Assembly (NCBI GenBank): GCA_964555285.1
Contig: CAZKRM010000004.1
Span: 77,835 to 141,834, forward strand
Reading direction: 5' to 3'
DNA length: 64,000 nt
From: JBBIQV01 sp964555285
GTDB taxonomy: Bacteria; Nitrospirota; Nitrospiria; Nitrospirales; Nitrospiraceae
Positions 48,354-57,194 of this stretch are shown one piece after another. A program made the position numbers and the translations under genes. The notes under the pieces are model-generated. The model ran no database searches and was not told the origin of the DNA. It saw only the letters and a program-made list of their open reading frames with translations. Each line of letters opens with the position of its first letter. The stretch's first letter is position 1.

Positions 48354-48876
48354 GTTGCTCATCCACCAGGACGTTATCGGCACGAACGGTCAGCATCCGT
48401 TCGCCAATGTTGACAGAAGCCACCGCCTGTTTTGTGGCCGGCACGAGCAGTTCCTTGTCTTGTCGCCGCACGACCAGGACATGATGGCTCGGCAAGTCCC
48501 ACACCTCTTCCACCGTTCCAAGCGGGCGGCCCTCTTCATCCTGCACCGTCATACCGATGAGGTCGCCCTCGTAATACTGCCCATCGGGGAGCGCCGGGGA
48601 TTGCTGCCGTGGAATCTGAACGAAGCCGCCTCGAAATGCCGCCGCGTCATCGGGATTCGAGAAGGCCTCCAAGCCGACGATGTACGAGTCGCCCCCCGGC
48701 CGCACATGTGTCACCTTGGTCGCGAGCGTGTGTCCATTCGGCGACACCAGCGTGACCGCCTTGAGCCCTTCGAACCGCCCCGGCACGTCGCTCAACGACC
48801 GGACCCGGACTTCGCCGCGAACCCCGAACGTCCGCTCGATCTTGCCGATCGTGACCAACTCAGCCAAGCTCGCCAT
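48343..48876 (-). CDS. rimM: Ribosome maturation factor RimM
   Basis: 177 residues. LVTIGKIERTFGVRGEVRVR, SDVPGRFEGL and VVLVRRQDKELLVPATKQAV match the two-barrel RimM (RimM N and PRC-barrel). It helps assemble the 30S head and binds S19. The upstream open frame to 49194 is the shadow of rpsP; ATG 48876 lies 5 bases after rpsP. Confidence 0.95.
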   Translation of the reverse strand: MASLAELVTIGKIERTFGVRGEVRVRSLSDVPGRFEGLKAVTLVSPNGHTLATKVTHVRPGGDSYIVGLEAFSNPDDAAAFRGGFVQIPRQQSPALPDGQYYEGDLIGMTVQDEEGRPLGTVEEVWDLPSHHVLVVRRQDKELLVPATKQAVASVNIGERMLTVRADNVLVDEQHAV

Positions 48877-48881
48877 GGGCG

Positions 48882-49169
48882 TTACTTGTAACTTTTGCCT
48901 TGATTCGCCCGCTCGGTCTCGAACTGCTTCCAGAGCCCCGACCGCCGCAGCAACGTCCGAACCGTCACCGTCGGCTGCGCGCCCTGGCGAAGCCAGGTCA
49001 ACACCCGCTCCTGCTTTAAGACCGGCAGGGCCGGATTCTTGAGCGGATCGAAGGTGCCAAGAATTTCCAGGAACCGCCCATCGCGGGGCTTCCGCGAATC
49101 GGTCGCCACTACTCGATAGAACGGCCGCTTGTGCCGTCCCGTCCGTGCAAGCCGTAAATGAACTGCCAC
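48882..49169 (-). CDS. rpsP: 30S ribosomal protein S16
   Basis: 95 residues. AVHLRLARTGRHKRPFYRVV, ATDSRKPRDGRFLEILGTFD and a C-terminal WLRQGAQPTVTVRTLLRRSG. Standard S16 length with a short basic tail. A GGAGGAGAG ribosome binding site precedes the ATG. It follows ffh by 75 bases including a 13-bp hairpin. Confidence 0.97.
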   Translation of the reverse strand: MAVHLRLARTGRHKRPFYRVVATDSRKPRDGRFLEILGTFDPLKNPALPVLKQERVLTWLRQGAQPTVTVRTLLRRSGLWKQFETERANQGKSYK

Positions 49170-49198
49170 GTCTCTCCTCCTTGTGACTAAACAAACTC

Positions 49199-49234
49199 TC
49201 AGCGATCAGCTTTCAGCAGAGAGCTGATCGCTGA
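49199..49234. repeat. 13-bp hairpin between ffh and rpsP
   Basis: TCAGCGATCAGCT (49199-49211) pairs perfectly with AGCTGATCGCTGA (49222-49234) around a 10-base loop. It is followed by an AGGCTGATTGCT half-repeat. No T-run follows on the operon strand, so it may attenuate or be a dispersed palindromic repeat rather than a strong terminator. Confidence 0.75.
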
Positions 49235-49244
49235 AGGCTGATTG

Positions 49245-50600
49245 CTATTCCTTTCCCATCGTCCGCATCAATTGGGCAAGCTGCCGACGCCCACCCGCCC
49301 CGGTCAGAGCTTTAGCCATCTTCCGCGCCGAGAGGAACTGCTTGAGCAGGCGATTCACTTCCTGCACACTGGTTCCACTGCCTCTGGCGATCCGCTTCTT
49401 CCGGCTCCCATTGAGACAGGTATGATCGCGCCGTTCACGCGGCGTCATGGAGTCGATCATCGCCACGACATGCTTCATTTCCTTTTCCGGCATCTGACCG
49501 TTGGTCATGTCTTTTAATTTCTGCCCCCCGGGGAGCATGCCGAGAATCTGCTCGAAAGATCCGAGCTTGTTGACCTGCTTCATCTGGTCGCGAAAATCCT
49601 CCAGCGTAAGATTGGTACTGGTCAGCTTCTGCTTGGCGGCTTCTGCTTGTTCCTGAGTAAAGGCTTCCTGTGCTTTTTCGATCAGCGACAGCACATCGCC
49701 CATGCCCAGAATACGCGACGCCATCCGATCCGGATGAAAGGCCTCGATCGCGTCGAGCTTCTCGCCCATACCCAGAAACTTGATCGGCTTCCCCGTGACG
49801 GCCCGGATAGACAGTACCGCCCCGCCACGCGCATCGCCCTCGACCTTCGTAAGAATCACACCGGTCAGCCCGATGCGTTGGTCGAACTGGCCGGCCATCG
49901 TGACGGCATCCTGGCCCGTCATGGCATCGGCGACCAGCAGCACTTCTTGCGGCGCCACCGTCTGCTTGACCGCGACCAATTCGCCCATCAATTCATTGTC
50001 GATGTGGAGCCGACCGCCGGTATCCAGCACCACGAGGTCATAGCCCTGATCGCGCCCTCGCTCGACACCCGCCCGGCAAATACGGACGACATCCGCCTGC
50101 GTCGCATCGGCCTGATCGAACCGGTGGACATCGATCCCAAGCTCGCGCCCCAAGCTCGCTAGCTGATCGCCGGCCGCCGGCCGCCGCGGGTCCGCCGCCA
50201 CCAGCAGCACGCGTTTCCCTTGATTCTTGAACAGCCGCCCAAGTTTGCCGCAGGTCGTCGTCTTTCCCGCACCCTGGAGTCCGACCATCATCACGACCGT
50301 GGGAGGCATCGAGGAAAGGCTGAGCCCCGTTCGCTCGCGGCCCATCATCTCCCGCAACTCGTCCCACACCACCTTCACAACTTGATGACCAGGCGTGAGG
50401 CTTTGGAGCACTTCCCGGCCGACCGCTTTCACACGAACACGCTCGATGAAATCCTTGACGATCTTGAAGTTGACATCGGCTTCAAGCAGCGCCAGGCGGA
50501 CCTCCTTCAAGGCATCCGCAATGTTCTGTTCGGTCAACACACCTTGACCGCGCAGCTTCTTCAGGATTTTCTCGAACTTATCGCTCAATGCATCAAGCAT
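49245..50600 (-). CDS. ffh: Signal recognition particle GTPase Ffh
   Basis: 451 residues. N domain MLDALSDKFEKILKKLRGQG, G domain with GLQGAGKTTTCGKLGRLFKN, VAADPRRPAAGDQLASLG, LDTGGRLHIDNELM, and the Met-rich M domain at the C-terminus (LEDFRDQMKQVNKLGSFEQI, LPGGQKL). GSGTSVQEVNRLLKQF binds 4.5S RNA. SRP delivers nascent membrane proteins to FtsY. ATG 50600 is preferred to GTG 50606. It heads the leftward translation cluster. Confidence 0.97.
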   Translation of the reverse strand: MLDALSDKFEKILKKLRGQGVLTEQNIADALKEVRLALLEADVNFKIVKDFIERVRVKAVGREVLQSLTPGHQVVKVVWDELREMMGRERTGLSLSSMPPTVVMMVGLQGAGKTTTCGKLGRLFKNQGKRVLLVAADPRRPAAGDQLASLGRELGIDVHRFDQADATQADVVRICRAGVERGRDQGYDLVVLDTGGRLHIDNELMGELVAVKQTVAPQEVLLVADAMTGQDAVTMAGQFDQRIGLTGVILTKVEGDARGGAVLSIRAVTGKPIKFLGMGEKLDAIEAFHPDRMASRILGMGDVLSLIEKAQEAFTQEQAEAAKQKLTSTNLTLEDFRDQMKQVNKLGSFEQILGMLPGGQKLKDMTNGQMPEKEMKHVVAMIDSMTPRERRDHTCLNGSRKKRIARGSGTSVQEVNRLLKQFLSARKMAKALTGAGGRRQLAQLMRTMGKE

Positions 50601-50681
50601 AGCCACACAAACAAAAAGGCAACCGAAGCCTTCGCTCAGATCTCCGATCGCCTCGAAAAATCTGTAAAAAGAGTGTCGTGT

Positions 50682-50711
50682 AGTCTAAATTGTCACGTGG
50701 GGGGAAGTCAA
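50682..50711 (-). promoter_or_regulatory. Promoter candidate for the ffh-rpsP operon
   Basis: Reverse strand TTGACT (50711-50706) and TAGACT (50687-50682), 18 bases apart, about 80 bases upstream of the ffh start. The leader contains a small GCGAAGGCTTCGG-type hairpin. Confidence 0.5.
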
Positions 50712-50777
50712 GAGTTCAAGAAGCGATCCGGACGGAAGTTGAGCCGTCTGGTTAGGCGCCAGGGGACCTGCAATTGG

Positions 50778-50806
50778 TTGACATCAAAAAGGGCTTCCGA
50801 TATGGT
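50778..50806 (+). promoter_or_regulatory. Promoter candidate for the DUF4321-type gene
   Basis: TTGACA (50778-50783) and TATGGT (50801-50806) are exactly 17 bases apart, with a leader of about 44 bases to ATG 50857. Together with the reverse promoter it explains the 256-base divergent gap 50601-50856, which has no gene. Confidence 0.6.
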
Positions 50807-50856
50807 GCCTTCATCGCTCGGGCCCACTACGCAGGGACGATCAGGAGCCGGATCGG

Positions 50857-51117
50857 ATGAGAAAATCGCCATGGGTACTGATGATCTTCATCCTGATCGG
50901 AGGACTGCTGGGAGGCATCCTAGGTGAGATACTGCGCGTCATGGCTCCTCACGGGACCATCCAGAACATTTTCTCTACCTCACTCGGCCCCGGCATTAGT
51001 CCTCCACTGACCATCGATCTGGTCTTGTTGCAATTCACGATCGGGTTCAAACTCAAGGTGAATCTCCTCAGCTTCCTGGGCATGTTTTTGGGCATTTACC
51101 TCTACAAGCAAGTCTAA
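50857..51117 (+). CDS. Small two-helix membrane protein (DUF4321-like)
   Basis: 86 residues. VLMIFILIGGLLGGILGEIL and KVNLLSFLGMFLGIYLYKQV are membrane helices around a polar loop (SLGPGISPPLTIDLVLLQFT). The length, GxLxGxILGE motif and C-terminal Tyr-rich helix match DUF4321 proteins, whose function is unknown. The gene converges on uvrB. Confidence 0.75.
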   Translation: MRKSPWVLMIFILIGGLLGGILGEILRVMAPHGTIQNIFSTSLGPGISPPLTIDLVLLQFTIGFKLKVNLLSFLGMFLGIYLYKQV

Positions 51118-51144
51118 CCCGGAATATTCCGGGCTCTCATCTCA

Positions 51145-53142
51145 TCATCGTTTCAGTTCCAGATCTTTCATCTTCAAGGCCCGAATCCGGTTGCGCAAGT
51201 CAGCCGCCCGCTCGAATTCCAATTCTTTCGCCGCGGCTTTCATCTCTGTTTCCAATCGTTGAATCGATTGTTCTGTGTCTTCTTGCCGCTCATAGGTCGC
51301 AACCGGCTCAGCGGCGAGATCCAACTGAAGATAATCCATCTCGGACGTCGCGTATTCGAGCATCGGGATCCCCTTCTTGATGCTTTCCGGCGTGATCCCG
51401 TGCGTCTGATTGTACTCCGCTTGAATCCGACGGCGGCGCGCGGTTTCATCAATAGCCAGTCGCATTGAATTGGTCACCTGGTCTCCGTAAAAAATCACGC
51501 GTCCGTCCACATTGCGGGCGGCGCGGCCGGCTGTCTGAATGAGCGAGCGATGGGAACGCAAATACCCTTCCTTGTCTGCGTCTAAAATCGACACCAGGCT
51601 CACTTCTGGGAGATCCAACCCTTCCCGCAACAGATTGATCCCGACCAAGACATCAAAGACCCCGCGCCGCAGATCGCGGACAATCTCTGCCCGTTCCAGC
51701 GTTTTGATGTCCGAGTGCAGGTACCGCACCTTGATGCCGAGGTCGTGGTAATACTCCGTGAGGTCCTCAGCCATACGCTTGGTCAACGTCGTGACCAGCA
51801 CGCGATGCCCCCGTTCGGCTTCAGCGCGCACCTCGGCCAATAGGTTATCCACCTGGCCCTTAGCCGGTCGGACTTCGATCTCCGGGTCCATCAGGCCGGT
51901 CGGACGGATAATCTGTTCGACGACATCGGTACCGGCATGCTCCAGCTCGTAGGGGCCCGGCGTCGCCGACACGTAGATCACCTGGTTCACGCACCGCGTA
52001 AATTCTTCAAACTTGAGTGGGCGGTTGTCCACCGCCGACGGCAACCGAAAGCCATATTCCACCAGCGTCTTCTTGCGCGAATAGTCCCCTTCGTACATCC
52101 CGCCCACTTGCGGGACAGTCGCGTGGGATTCGTCGATGATGAGCAGGAAGTCCTTGGGAAAATAATCCAGCAGCGTCGGCGGCGCCTCACCTGACGCTCG
52201 CCCACTGAGGTGGCGGGAATAGTTCTCGATACCGTGGCAGTAGCCCATGGCCCGGATCATCTCCAGATCGAATTTGGTCCGCTGCTCGATCCGCTGCGCC
52301 TCCAGCAGTTGGTTGTGCTTCCGGAAATAGGCGATGCGCCGATCGAGCTCTTCCTCGATACCGTGTATCGCCCGCTCATACCGGTCCGGCGCGATCAGAT
52401 AGTGCGTGTTGGGATAAATCGGCACTTTGGGTCGCTTACCGAGCGACTGACCCGTCAGCGGATCGATCTCATGGATGGCGTCCACCACGTCGCCGAAGAG
52501 TTCCACCCGCACGGACACGGCCTCATTTGAGGCCGGAAAGATTTCAATCACATCCCCGCGCGCACGGAACGTCCCGCGATGAAAGTCGGTGTCGTTCCGC
52601 GCATACTGAATCTCCACCAGCTTCGCAAGAATCTGTTCTCGCCGGATCGCCATGCCCTCTTCCAGATAGAGCAACATGCCGTGATAGACCTCCGGCGAGC
52701 CGAGGCCATAGATGCAGGAGACGGAGGACACGATAAGCACGTCGTTCCGCTCCAACAGCGAGCGCGTCGCTGAGTGGCGCATCTGGTCGATCGCGTCGTT
52801 GATCGAGGCGTCCTTCGCAATGTAGGTGTCGGTCTGCGGAATGTACGCTTCCGGCTGGTAGTAGTCGTAATAACTGATGAAGTATTCGACCGCGTTGCTC
52901 GGGAAAAACTGTTTGAACTCTTGATACAGTTGCCCGGCCAGCGTCTTGTTATGGACAAGCACGAGCGTCGGCTTTTGCACCCGCTCGACCAGATTCGCCA
53001 TGGTGAACGTCTTGCCGGAGCCGGTCACCCCGAGCAGCACTTGATGCTTCTTGCCGGCTGTGACGCCGGCGGCCAACTTCTCAATCGCCTGGCCTTGATC
53101 CCCACAGGGTTTGAATGGTGCGTTGAGTGTAAAGGGAGGCAT
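51145..53142 (-). CDS. uvrB: Excinuclease ABC subunit B
   Basis: 665 residues. Walker A GVTGSGKTFTMANLVE, the beta-hairpin region YYDYYQPEAYIPQTDTYIAK, helicase motifs IDESHATVPQVGGMYEGDYS, VSATPGPYELEHA and TAGRAARNVDGRVIFYGDQV, and a C-terminal UVR motif ELEFERAADLRNRIRALKMK for UvrA/UvrC contact. It verifies bulky DNA lesions in nucleotide excision repair. Full family length. Confidence 0.97.
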   Translation of the reverse strand: MPPFTLNAPFKPCGDQGQAIEKLAAGVTAGKKHQVLLGVTGSGKTFTMANLVERVQKPTLVLVHNKTLAGQLYQEFKQFFPSNAVEYFISYYDYYQPEAYIPQTDTYIAKDASINDAIDQMRHSATRSLLERNDVLIVSSVSCIYGLGSPEVYHGMLLYLEEGMAIRREQILAKLVEIQYARNDTDFHRGTFRARGDVIEIFPASNEAVSVRVELFGDVVDAIHEIDPLTGQSLGKRPKVPIYPNTHYLIAPDRYERAIHGIEEELDRRIAYFRKHNQLLEAQRIEQRTKFDLEMIRAMGYCHGIENYSRHLSGRASGEAPPTLLDYFPKDFLLIIDESHATVPQVGGMYEGDYSRKKTLVEYGFRLPSAVDNRPLKFEEFTRCVNQVIYVSATPGPYELEHAGTDVVEQIIRPTGLMDPEIEVRPAKGQVDNLLAEVRAEAERGHRVLVTTLTKRMAEDLTEYYHDLGIKVRYLHSDIKTLERAEIVRDLRRGVFDVLVGINLLREGLDLPEVSLVSILDADKEGYLRSHRSLIQTAGRAARNVDGRVIFYGDQVTNSMRLAIDETARRRRIQAEYNQTHGITPESIKKGIPMLEYATSEMDYLQLDLAAEPVATYERQEDTEQSIQRLETEMKAAAKELEFERAADLRNRIRALKMKDLELKR

Positions 53143-53280
53143 AGAGAACCCCGGCGGTCATCTTACCAGAGGCACAGGAGAGTGGCTAGGAACAGGTCCG
53201 GCCGGCAACGACTGCCAAGACGACGCCGATCAGTCTGTATTGCTATGCGATCTCGTTAAGCCAGGAAGGTATGGGGGAGC

Positions 53281-53814
53281 TTACGGCTTCTTCTGTTCTG
53301 TGGGCGCAGGCTCTTCCTGCTTTTCCACTTTGAGGATTTTCACATCGAAGGTGAGATTCTTACCGGCAAGCGGATGGTTCATATCCAGCACGACAGTCTT
53401 TTCATTGACCTCCAGCACCCTGGCTGGGTACCCTTCGGGGGACTGGAGGAGCATGCCGGGTTTGATATCGGCAGGCACACGACTGTTCTCCACAGTCACG
53501 CGCTTTTTCTGACTATAGGCCCCGTAGCCGTCGATCGCCGACACCTCAACGCGCTTGGCCTGCCCCGCTTTCATACCGGCTAACGCTTTCTCCAAACCCG
53601 GCACGATGTGCCCTGCCCCCTGCACGTAGGAGATGGGCGCCTTCCCGACGTTCGAATCGGCCACGGTCTTATCGGGCAGCGTGAGTGTGTATTCCAGCGT
53701 CACTTTCATGCCGTCGGCAATCTGAAGCTCACCCTCCGCGCAGGCGACTCCCGTCCACAATTGCCCGATGAGCATTGCGAAAATGCCTGCTTGGCGGAGA
53801 GCGATGAGTTGCAC
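53281..53814 (-). CDS. Exported FKBP-type peptidyl-prolyl isomerase (SlyD-like)
   Basis: 177 residues. A signal peptide (about 1-27, GIFAMLIGQLWTGVACAEGE) precedes KVTLEYTLTLPDKTVADSNV, ISYVQGAGHIVPGLEKALAG, an inserted-in-flap domain (EVSAIDGYGAYSQKKRVTVE) and LDMNHPLAGKNLTFDVKIL, the SlyD signature. It would act as a periplasmic folding catalyst and chaperone. The His-rich metal tail of SlyD is absent; the tail is Glu/Pro/Lys-rich. Confidence 0.9.
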   Translation of the reverse strand: MQLIALRQAGIFAMLIGQLWTGVACAEGELQIADGMKVTLEYTLTLPDKTVADSNVGKAPISYVQGAGHIVPGLEKALAGMKAGQAKRVEVSAIDGYGAYSQKKRVTVENSRVPADIKPGMLLQSPEGYPARVLEVNEKTVVLDMNHPLAGKNLTFDVKILKVEKQEEPAPTEQKKP

Positions 53815-53877
53815 AGGTTCCTCCTAAGTAGACGGGCCCACTTACCAGTCGCGACGCAGACCCGTCGCGACAGTTTC

Positions 53878-55233
53878 TTAGTAACCTGGACGTCGTCCCG
53901 AGGGCCGGGCCGGTCTCCAGCCCCCGGAGCCATGCGCGTGCCCCTGCTCCCGCCGCCTCGGTCCCTCGTGCATCGCCGGCACGCGATGTCGCGAGACATG
54001 CCCATGTGGAATGCGGCGAGCACGCACCTCTTCCGGTGCTTCGGGAGCCGGTATCGGCATCGCCGCCAACTCGGGCAACTGCAACCGTTTGGTCTGGATG
54101 CGCAGCCGCCTGACCATCTGCAGATAGTCTCGCTCTTCTTGTGGAGACAGGATCAGGAGCGTGGCCCCGCTTTTTTCAGCCCGTCCCGTTCGTCCCGTTC
54201 GATGCACGTAGGAGTCCGGGCTCACGGGCAGTTCATAGTGGATGACCTGCGCCACGTCTTGAATATCCAGCCCGCGTGCCGCGACATCCGTCGCCACCAG
54301 CGACTGGAGCCGGCCCGATCGGAATGCCGTCAACGTGCGCTCGCGTTGGGCCTGCGAGTGGTTGCCGGTGATCGCGCCGACCGACGCAGGCTCACCGCCG
54401 AGCCGCGCCGCCAACCGCTTGACCTTATACTTCTGATCGCAGAACACCATCGACCGCTCGCCCGACGCCACGCCACGGAGCAACGTGTGCACAAGCTGGA
54501 CGCGCGAGGTCTCAGTCGGCACGACGTAGTACGCGTGGGTGATCGTGTGAGGCGTCGTGACCCCGCGATCGACGGCTGCCCGGACCGGCTGATCGAGCAT
54601 CGTTTCCGCCAGGGCCTGGATCTCAGGCGAAAAGGTCGCGGAGAACAGCAATGTCTGTCGCTGCTTGGGCAGAGCGTCCAGGATTCGCCGGATGTCCCGC
54701 AAGAACCCCCGATCCAACATCTGGTCGGCTTCGTCCATCACCAGATACCGCACACCTTGCAGATTCAGGTGGCGTGTGCCGACGAGATCGAGCACGCGAC
54801 CGGGTGTCCCGACGACGACGATCGGCGGCCGGTGCAAGGCGCGATAATGCCGTTCGATGGGCGTGCCGCCATACACGGCGAGCGACGTCAGCGCCGGAGG
54901 CGCGTACTTCCGCAGCTCGGTTTCAATCTGGAGCGCGAGTTCACGGGTGGGTGCCAGAATCAGCGCCTGCGGGCCATTGCTCACTGGAAGCCCCGGACGA
55001 GTCGGCTGGCCCGCTTCAGTTGCCGGCGGCATGGGCCGCATCGCACGCTCGATCAGCGGGATCAAAAACGCCAAGGTCTTGCCGCTGCCGGTCTTGGCTT
55101 GAGCCAGCACATCGCGGCCCTCGATCGCCAGCGGAATCGCCGCCGCTTGAACCGGTGTCGGGGTTGTAAACCCAGCCTGTTGCACACGCTGGGCAAGGAA
55201 CGGGGACAGAGATAACTCAGTAAACGTCGTCAT
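53878..55233 (-). CDS. DEAD-box RNA helicase (RhlE-like)
   Basis: 451 residues. Q motif FTTPTPVQAAAIPLAIEGRD, motif I AQAKTGSGKT, Ia PTRELALQIE, Ib TPGRVLDL, II VMDEADQML, III SATF, and C-terminal VATDVAARGLDIQDVAQVIH and VHRTGRTGRAEKSG. The Arg/His/Pro-rich basic tail fits RhlE or CsdA relatives that remodel rRNA or mRNA. A small RRM protein gene lies 148 bases upstream on the same strand; the two often act together at low temperature. Confidence 0.93.
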   Translation of the reverse strand: MTTFTELSLSPFLAQRVQQAGFTTPTPVQAAAIPLAIEGRDVLAQAKTGSGKTLAFLIPLIERAMRPMPPATEAGQPTRPGLPVSNGPQALILAPTRELALQIETELRKYAPPALTSLAVYGGTPIERHYRALHRPPIVVVGTPGRVLDLVGTRHLNLQGVRYLVMDEADQMLDRGFLRDIRRILDALPKQRQTLLFSATFSPEIQALAETMLDQPVRAAVDRGVTTPHTITHAYYVVPTETSRVQLVHTLLRGVASGERSMVFCDQKYKVKRLAARLGGEPASVGAITGNHSQAQRERTLTAFRSGRLQSLVATDVAARGLDIQDVAQVIHYELPVSPDSYVHRTGRTGRAEKSGATLLILSPQEERDYLQMVRRLRIQTKRLQLPELAAMPIPAPEAPEEVRARRIPHGHVSRHRVPAMHEGPRRREQGHAHGSGGWRPARPSGRRPGY

Positions 55234-55381
55234 GAAACTCCTGTTCTTCTCTTCCTCGGAACACAGGTACTGGCTGAGACAGGCAGCCCTGAAGAGCTTG
55301 GGAGAGGGTAGATGAAATTGGGAAATCGGCGGGGACCGCGTCTGAGGCAGCCCCCGCGTAGTGTGTTCGGGCCAGAACTAC

Positions 55382-55681
55382 CTAGCGCCGCCCACCACCG
55401 AACCCGCCGCGGTCTCCGCCACCGGAGCGAGGCTCCTGGGGACGGGCTTCGTTGACGGTCAGGGTGCGCCCACCGAATTGGGTACCGTTCAGCGCGGTGA
55501 TCGCGGCCTGAGCTTCAGCATCCGCCGACATTTCCACGAAACCAAAGCCGCGAGACTGGCCGGTGAACTTATCCGTGATAATCCGCGTCGAGGCCACGTT
55601 GCCATGCACGGCGAACAGGTCTTTCAGCTGCTCCTCGGTCGTGGAATACGGCAACCCACCAACATAAATCTTCGAACCCAT
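55382..55681 (-). CDS. RRM-domain RNA-binding protein
   Basis: 99 residues. RNP2 KIYVGGLPYSTTEEQLKDLF and RNP1 SRGFGFVEMSADAEAQAAIT give a full RRM, followed by a Gly/Arg-rich tail (GGGDRGGFGGGRR), as in cyanobacterial Rbp and cold-shock RNA chaperones. The 246-base leader 55682-55927 has no gene and could hold cold-responsive mRNA structure; nothing specific was recognised. It precedes the DEAD-box gene in the same direction. Confidence 0.94.
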   Translation of the reverse strand: MGSKIYVGGLPYSTTEEQLKDLFAVHGNVASTRIITDKFTGQSRGFGFVEMSADAEAQAAITALNGTQFGGRTLTVNEARPQEPRSGGGDRGGFGGGRR

Positions 55682-55927
55682 AGGGTTCCTCCTTTGAGAA
55701 AATGGTGTTGTCTTGGACTCGAGATCGAAACAAGGAAGGAATGGGCCGAAGACGCAAACACAGCGGCGACTTAGGTCTGGCTTCCGATCAGATTCCCGGG
55801 CACGGCCAAAACAACATCCGTTCAGGCCTTGTTACGTTTCTCTGCTCCACCACCAGGCCTATCGCGATGAAGTCGCGTCATCTTAGCGGACGCTCCACGC
55901 AAACGCAAGCAGGAAAACCATTTCCGA

Positions 55928-56698
55928 TCAATACGCCGCAGGAGGGGAGAATGGCCGCTGTGAATACAGCGGAACGGCATGGAAGCTATCAAACCGCAGG
56001 GCGGATTCCCCTCGCATCAGCAACCCGACCTGGCCGAGGCCAAGGGCCTGGTCCTGCACAGACAGGGCCACCTGCCCATCGAAAGACGCCTCGATGACAT
56101 CCTTGCTGATGATGGTGTCCCGCTGGACCCGCAAGGTGTGCCAATTCACGGCTTTGGGTTTGATGGGCCCCCGACTCAGCACCTGCTCGATGCCATCCAC
56201 CACGCGGATCAGTTCCATCGTCTTCTGCGTCAGATCGACCACAACTGCGTAAAAGTTTTTCTGATCGCTCAAGCCGAACACCATCCCTCCTACGGCCTGC
56301 CCTCCCACGGCCTGGCCTTGATCGGACAGCGCCCGTATCCGCACGGCTAGGTCGGGATATTCATAGTCCAAGCCCTGCGCAATCAGCATGCGGTAGCAAT
56401 GCGACCCCAGACAGGCGGACATCGCCTGGATGACGTTCGGTGGAGACGGCGCAGAGGCATCCGGTTGAATCTGCCACGTCGCCTCCGATCCTTCGCCGAC
56501 ATTCAGCGAGACAAACCCAGCCAGCAGCTCATCCGTTGCCGGCTTGTCGAAATCCCATTGATTGAACAGCCCGCCTTTGGCTTGCTTCTGGAGATTGGCC
56601 GCCTTCTCGGCCTGTGTCTCCAACTGAATCGCAAACGCGCCGCTGACTACACAGCACCCGACACCGACCACGAGCGCCGACACCACCCGACTCTTCAT
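55928..56698 (-). CDS. Exported concanavalin-like (DUF1080/LamG type) protein
   Basis: 256 residues from ATG 56698, with signal peptide (VVSALVVGVGCCVVSGAFA). The mature part has a beta-sandwich pattern: WHTLRVQRDTIISKDVIEAS, FDGQVALSVQDQALGLGQVG and LLMRGESALRFDSFHAVPL, like DUF1080/glycoside hydrolase 16-related lectin-like domains. No catalytic residues are evident. An upstream ATG at 56746 would add 16 residues. Function unknown; periplasmic or surface glycan binding is possible. Confidence 0.65.
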   Translation of the reverse strand: MKSRVVSALVVGVGCCVVSGAFAIQLETQAEKAANLQKQAKGGLFNQWDFDKPATDELLAGFVSLNVGEGSEATWQIQPDASAPSPPNVIQAMSACLGSHCYRMLIAQGLDYEYPDLAVRIRALSDQGQAVGGQAVGGMVFGLSDQKNFYAVVVDLTQKTMELIRVVDGIEQVLSRGPIKPKAVNWHTLRVQRDTIISKDVIEASFDGQVALSVQDQALGLGQVGLLMRGESALRFDSFHAVPLYSQRPFSPPAAY

Positions 56699-56822
56699 CC
56701 GACTGCCGTGCCGTTCATGACGGCCTACAAAAACCGGCTCCACCATAATAAGATGATATCCTCCACTCGCACCCGCGAGAGCATCGTTGATCCAGCCCCG
56801 GGCGCCACGGAATCCTACGCTT

Positions 56823-57068
56823 TCACTTCGGCCGTCCCTGCTTGATCTGAAGAATCTCCTGTTGGAGGCGATCCCGCTGGGCCCGCTCCTGCCTAAGCCG
56901 TTTCCACCGACCCCAGGTCCACCAACGGAGCTTCTGCGCAAACGTCACTGTCGGCGGGGGAACGCTGCCGGAAGGCGCATGCTGAAACGCATAGCCCTGG
57001 TGCGTGTCTTTCGTCTCGTAATATCGCTTGTACTGATGATCGTAGGGACCGCGATCCGGATCGCTCAT
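56823..57068 (-). CDS. Small basic protein of unknown function (81 aa)
   Basis: MSDPDRGPYDHQYKRYYETK, then a Trp/Arg-rich helix (FAQKLRWWTWGRWKRLRQER). No family recognised. ATG 57068 has GGGGGAACGGAAGCG upstream. Tyr-, Trp- and Arg-rich composition suggests membrane-surface or nucleic-acid contact. It is divergent from the M28 peptidase gene. Confidence 0.5.
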   Translation of the reverse strand: MSDPDRGPYDHQYKRYYETKDTHQGYAFQHAPSGSVPPPTVTFAQKLRWWTWGRWKRLRQERAQRDRLQQEILQIKQGRPK

Positions 57069-57194
57069 CGCTTCCGTTCCCCCTCTCTCCGATTCGCGCC
57101 AACCACGCCGCACCATTGCACATGGGCAGCCTTGGCGCATACCCGACGGCATGGTACTCTTTCGGCACAAACGTCTGCAATGGGTGTCTCACTC

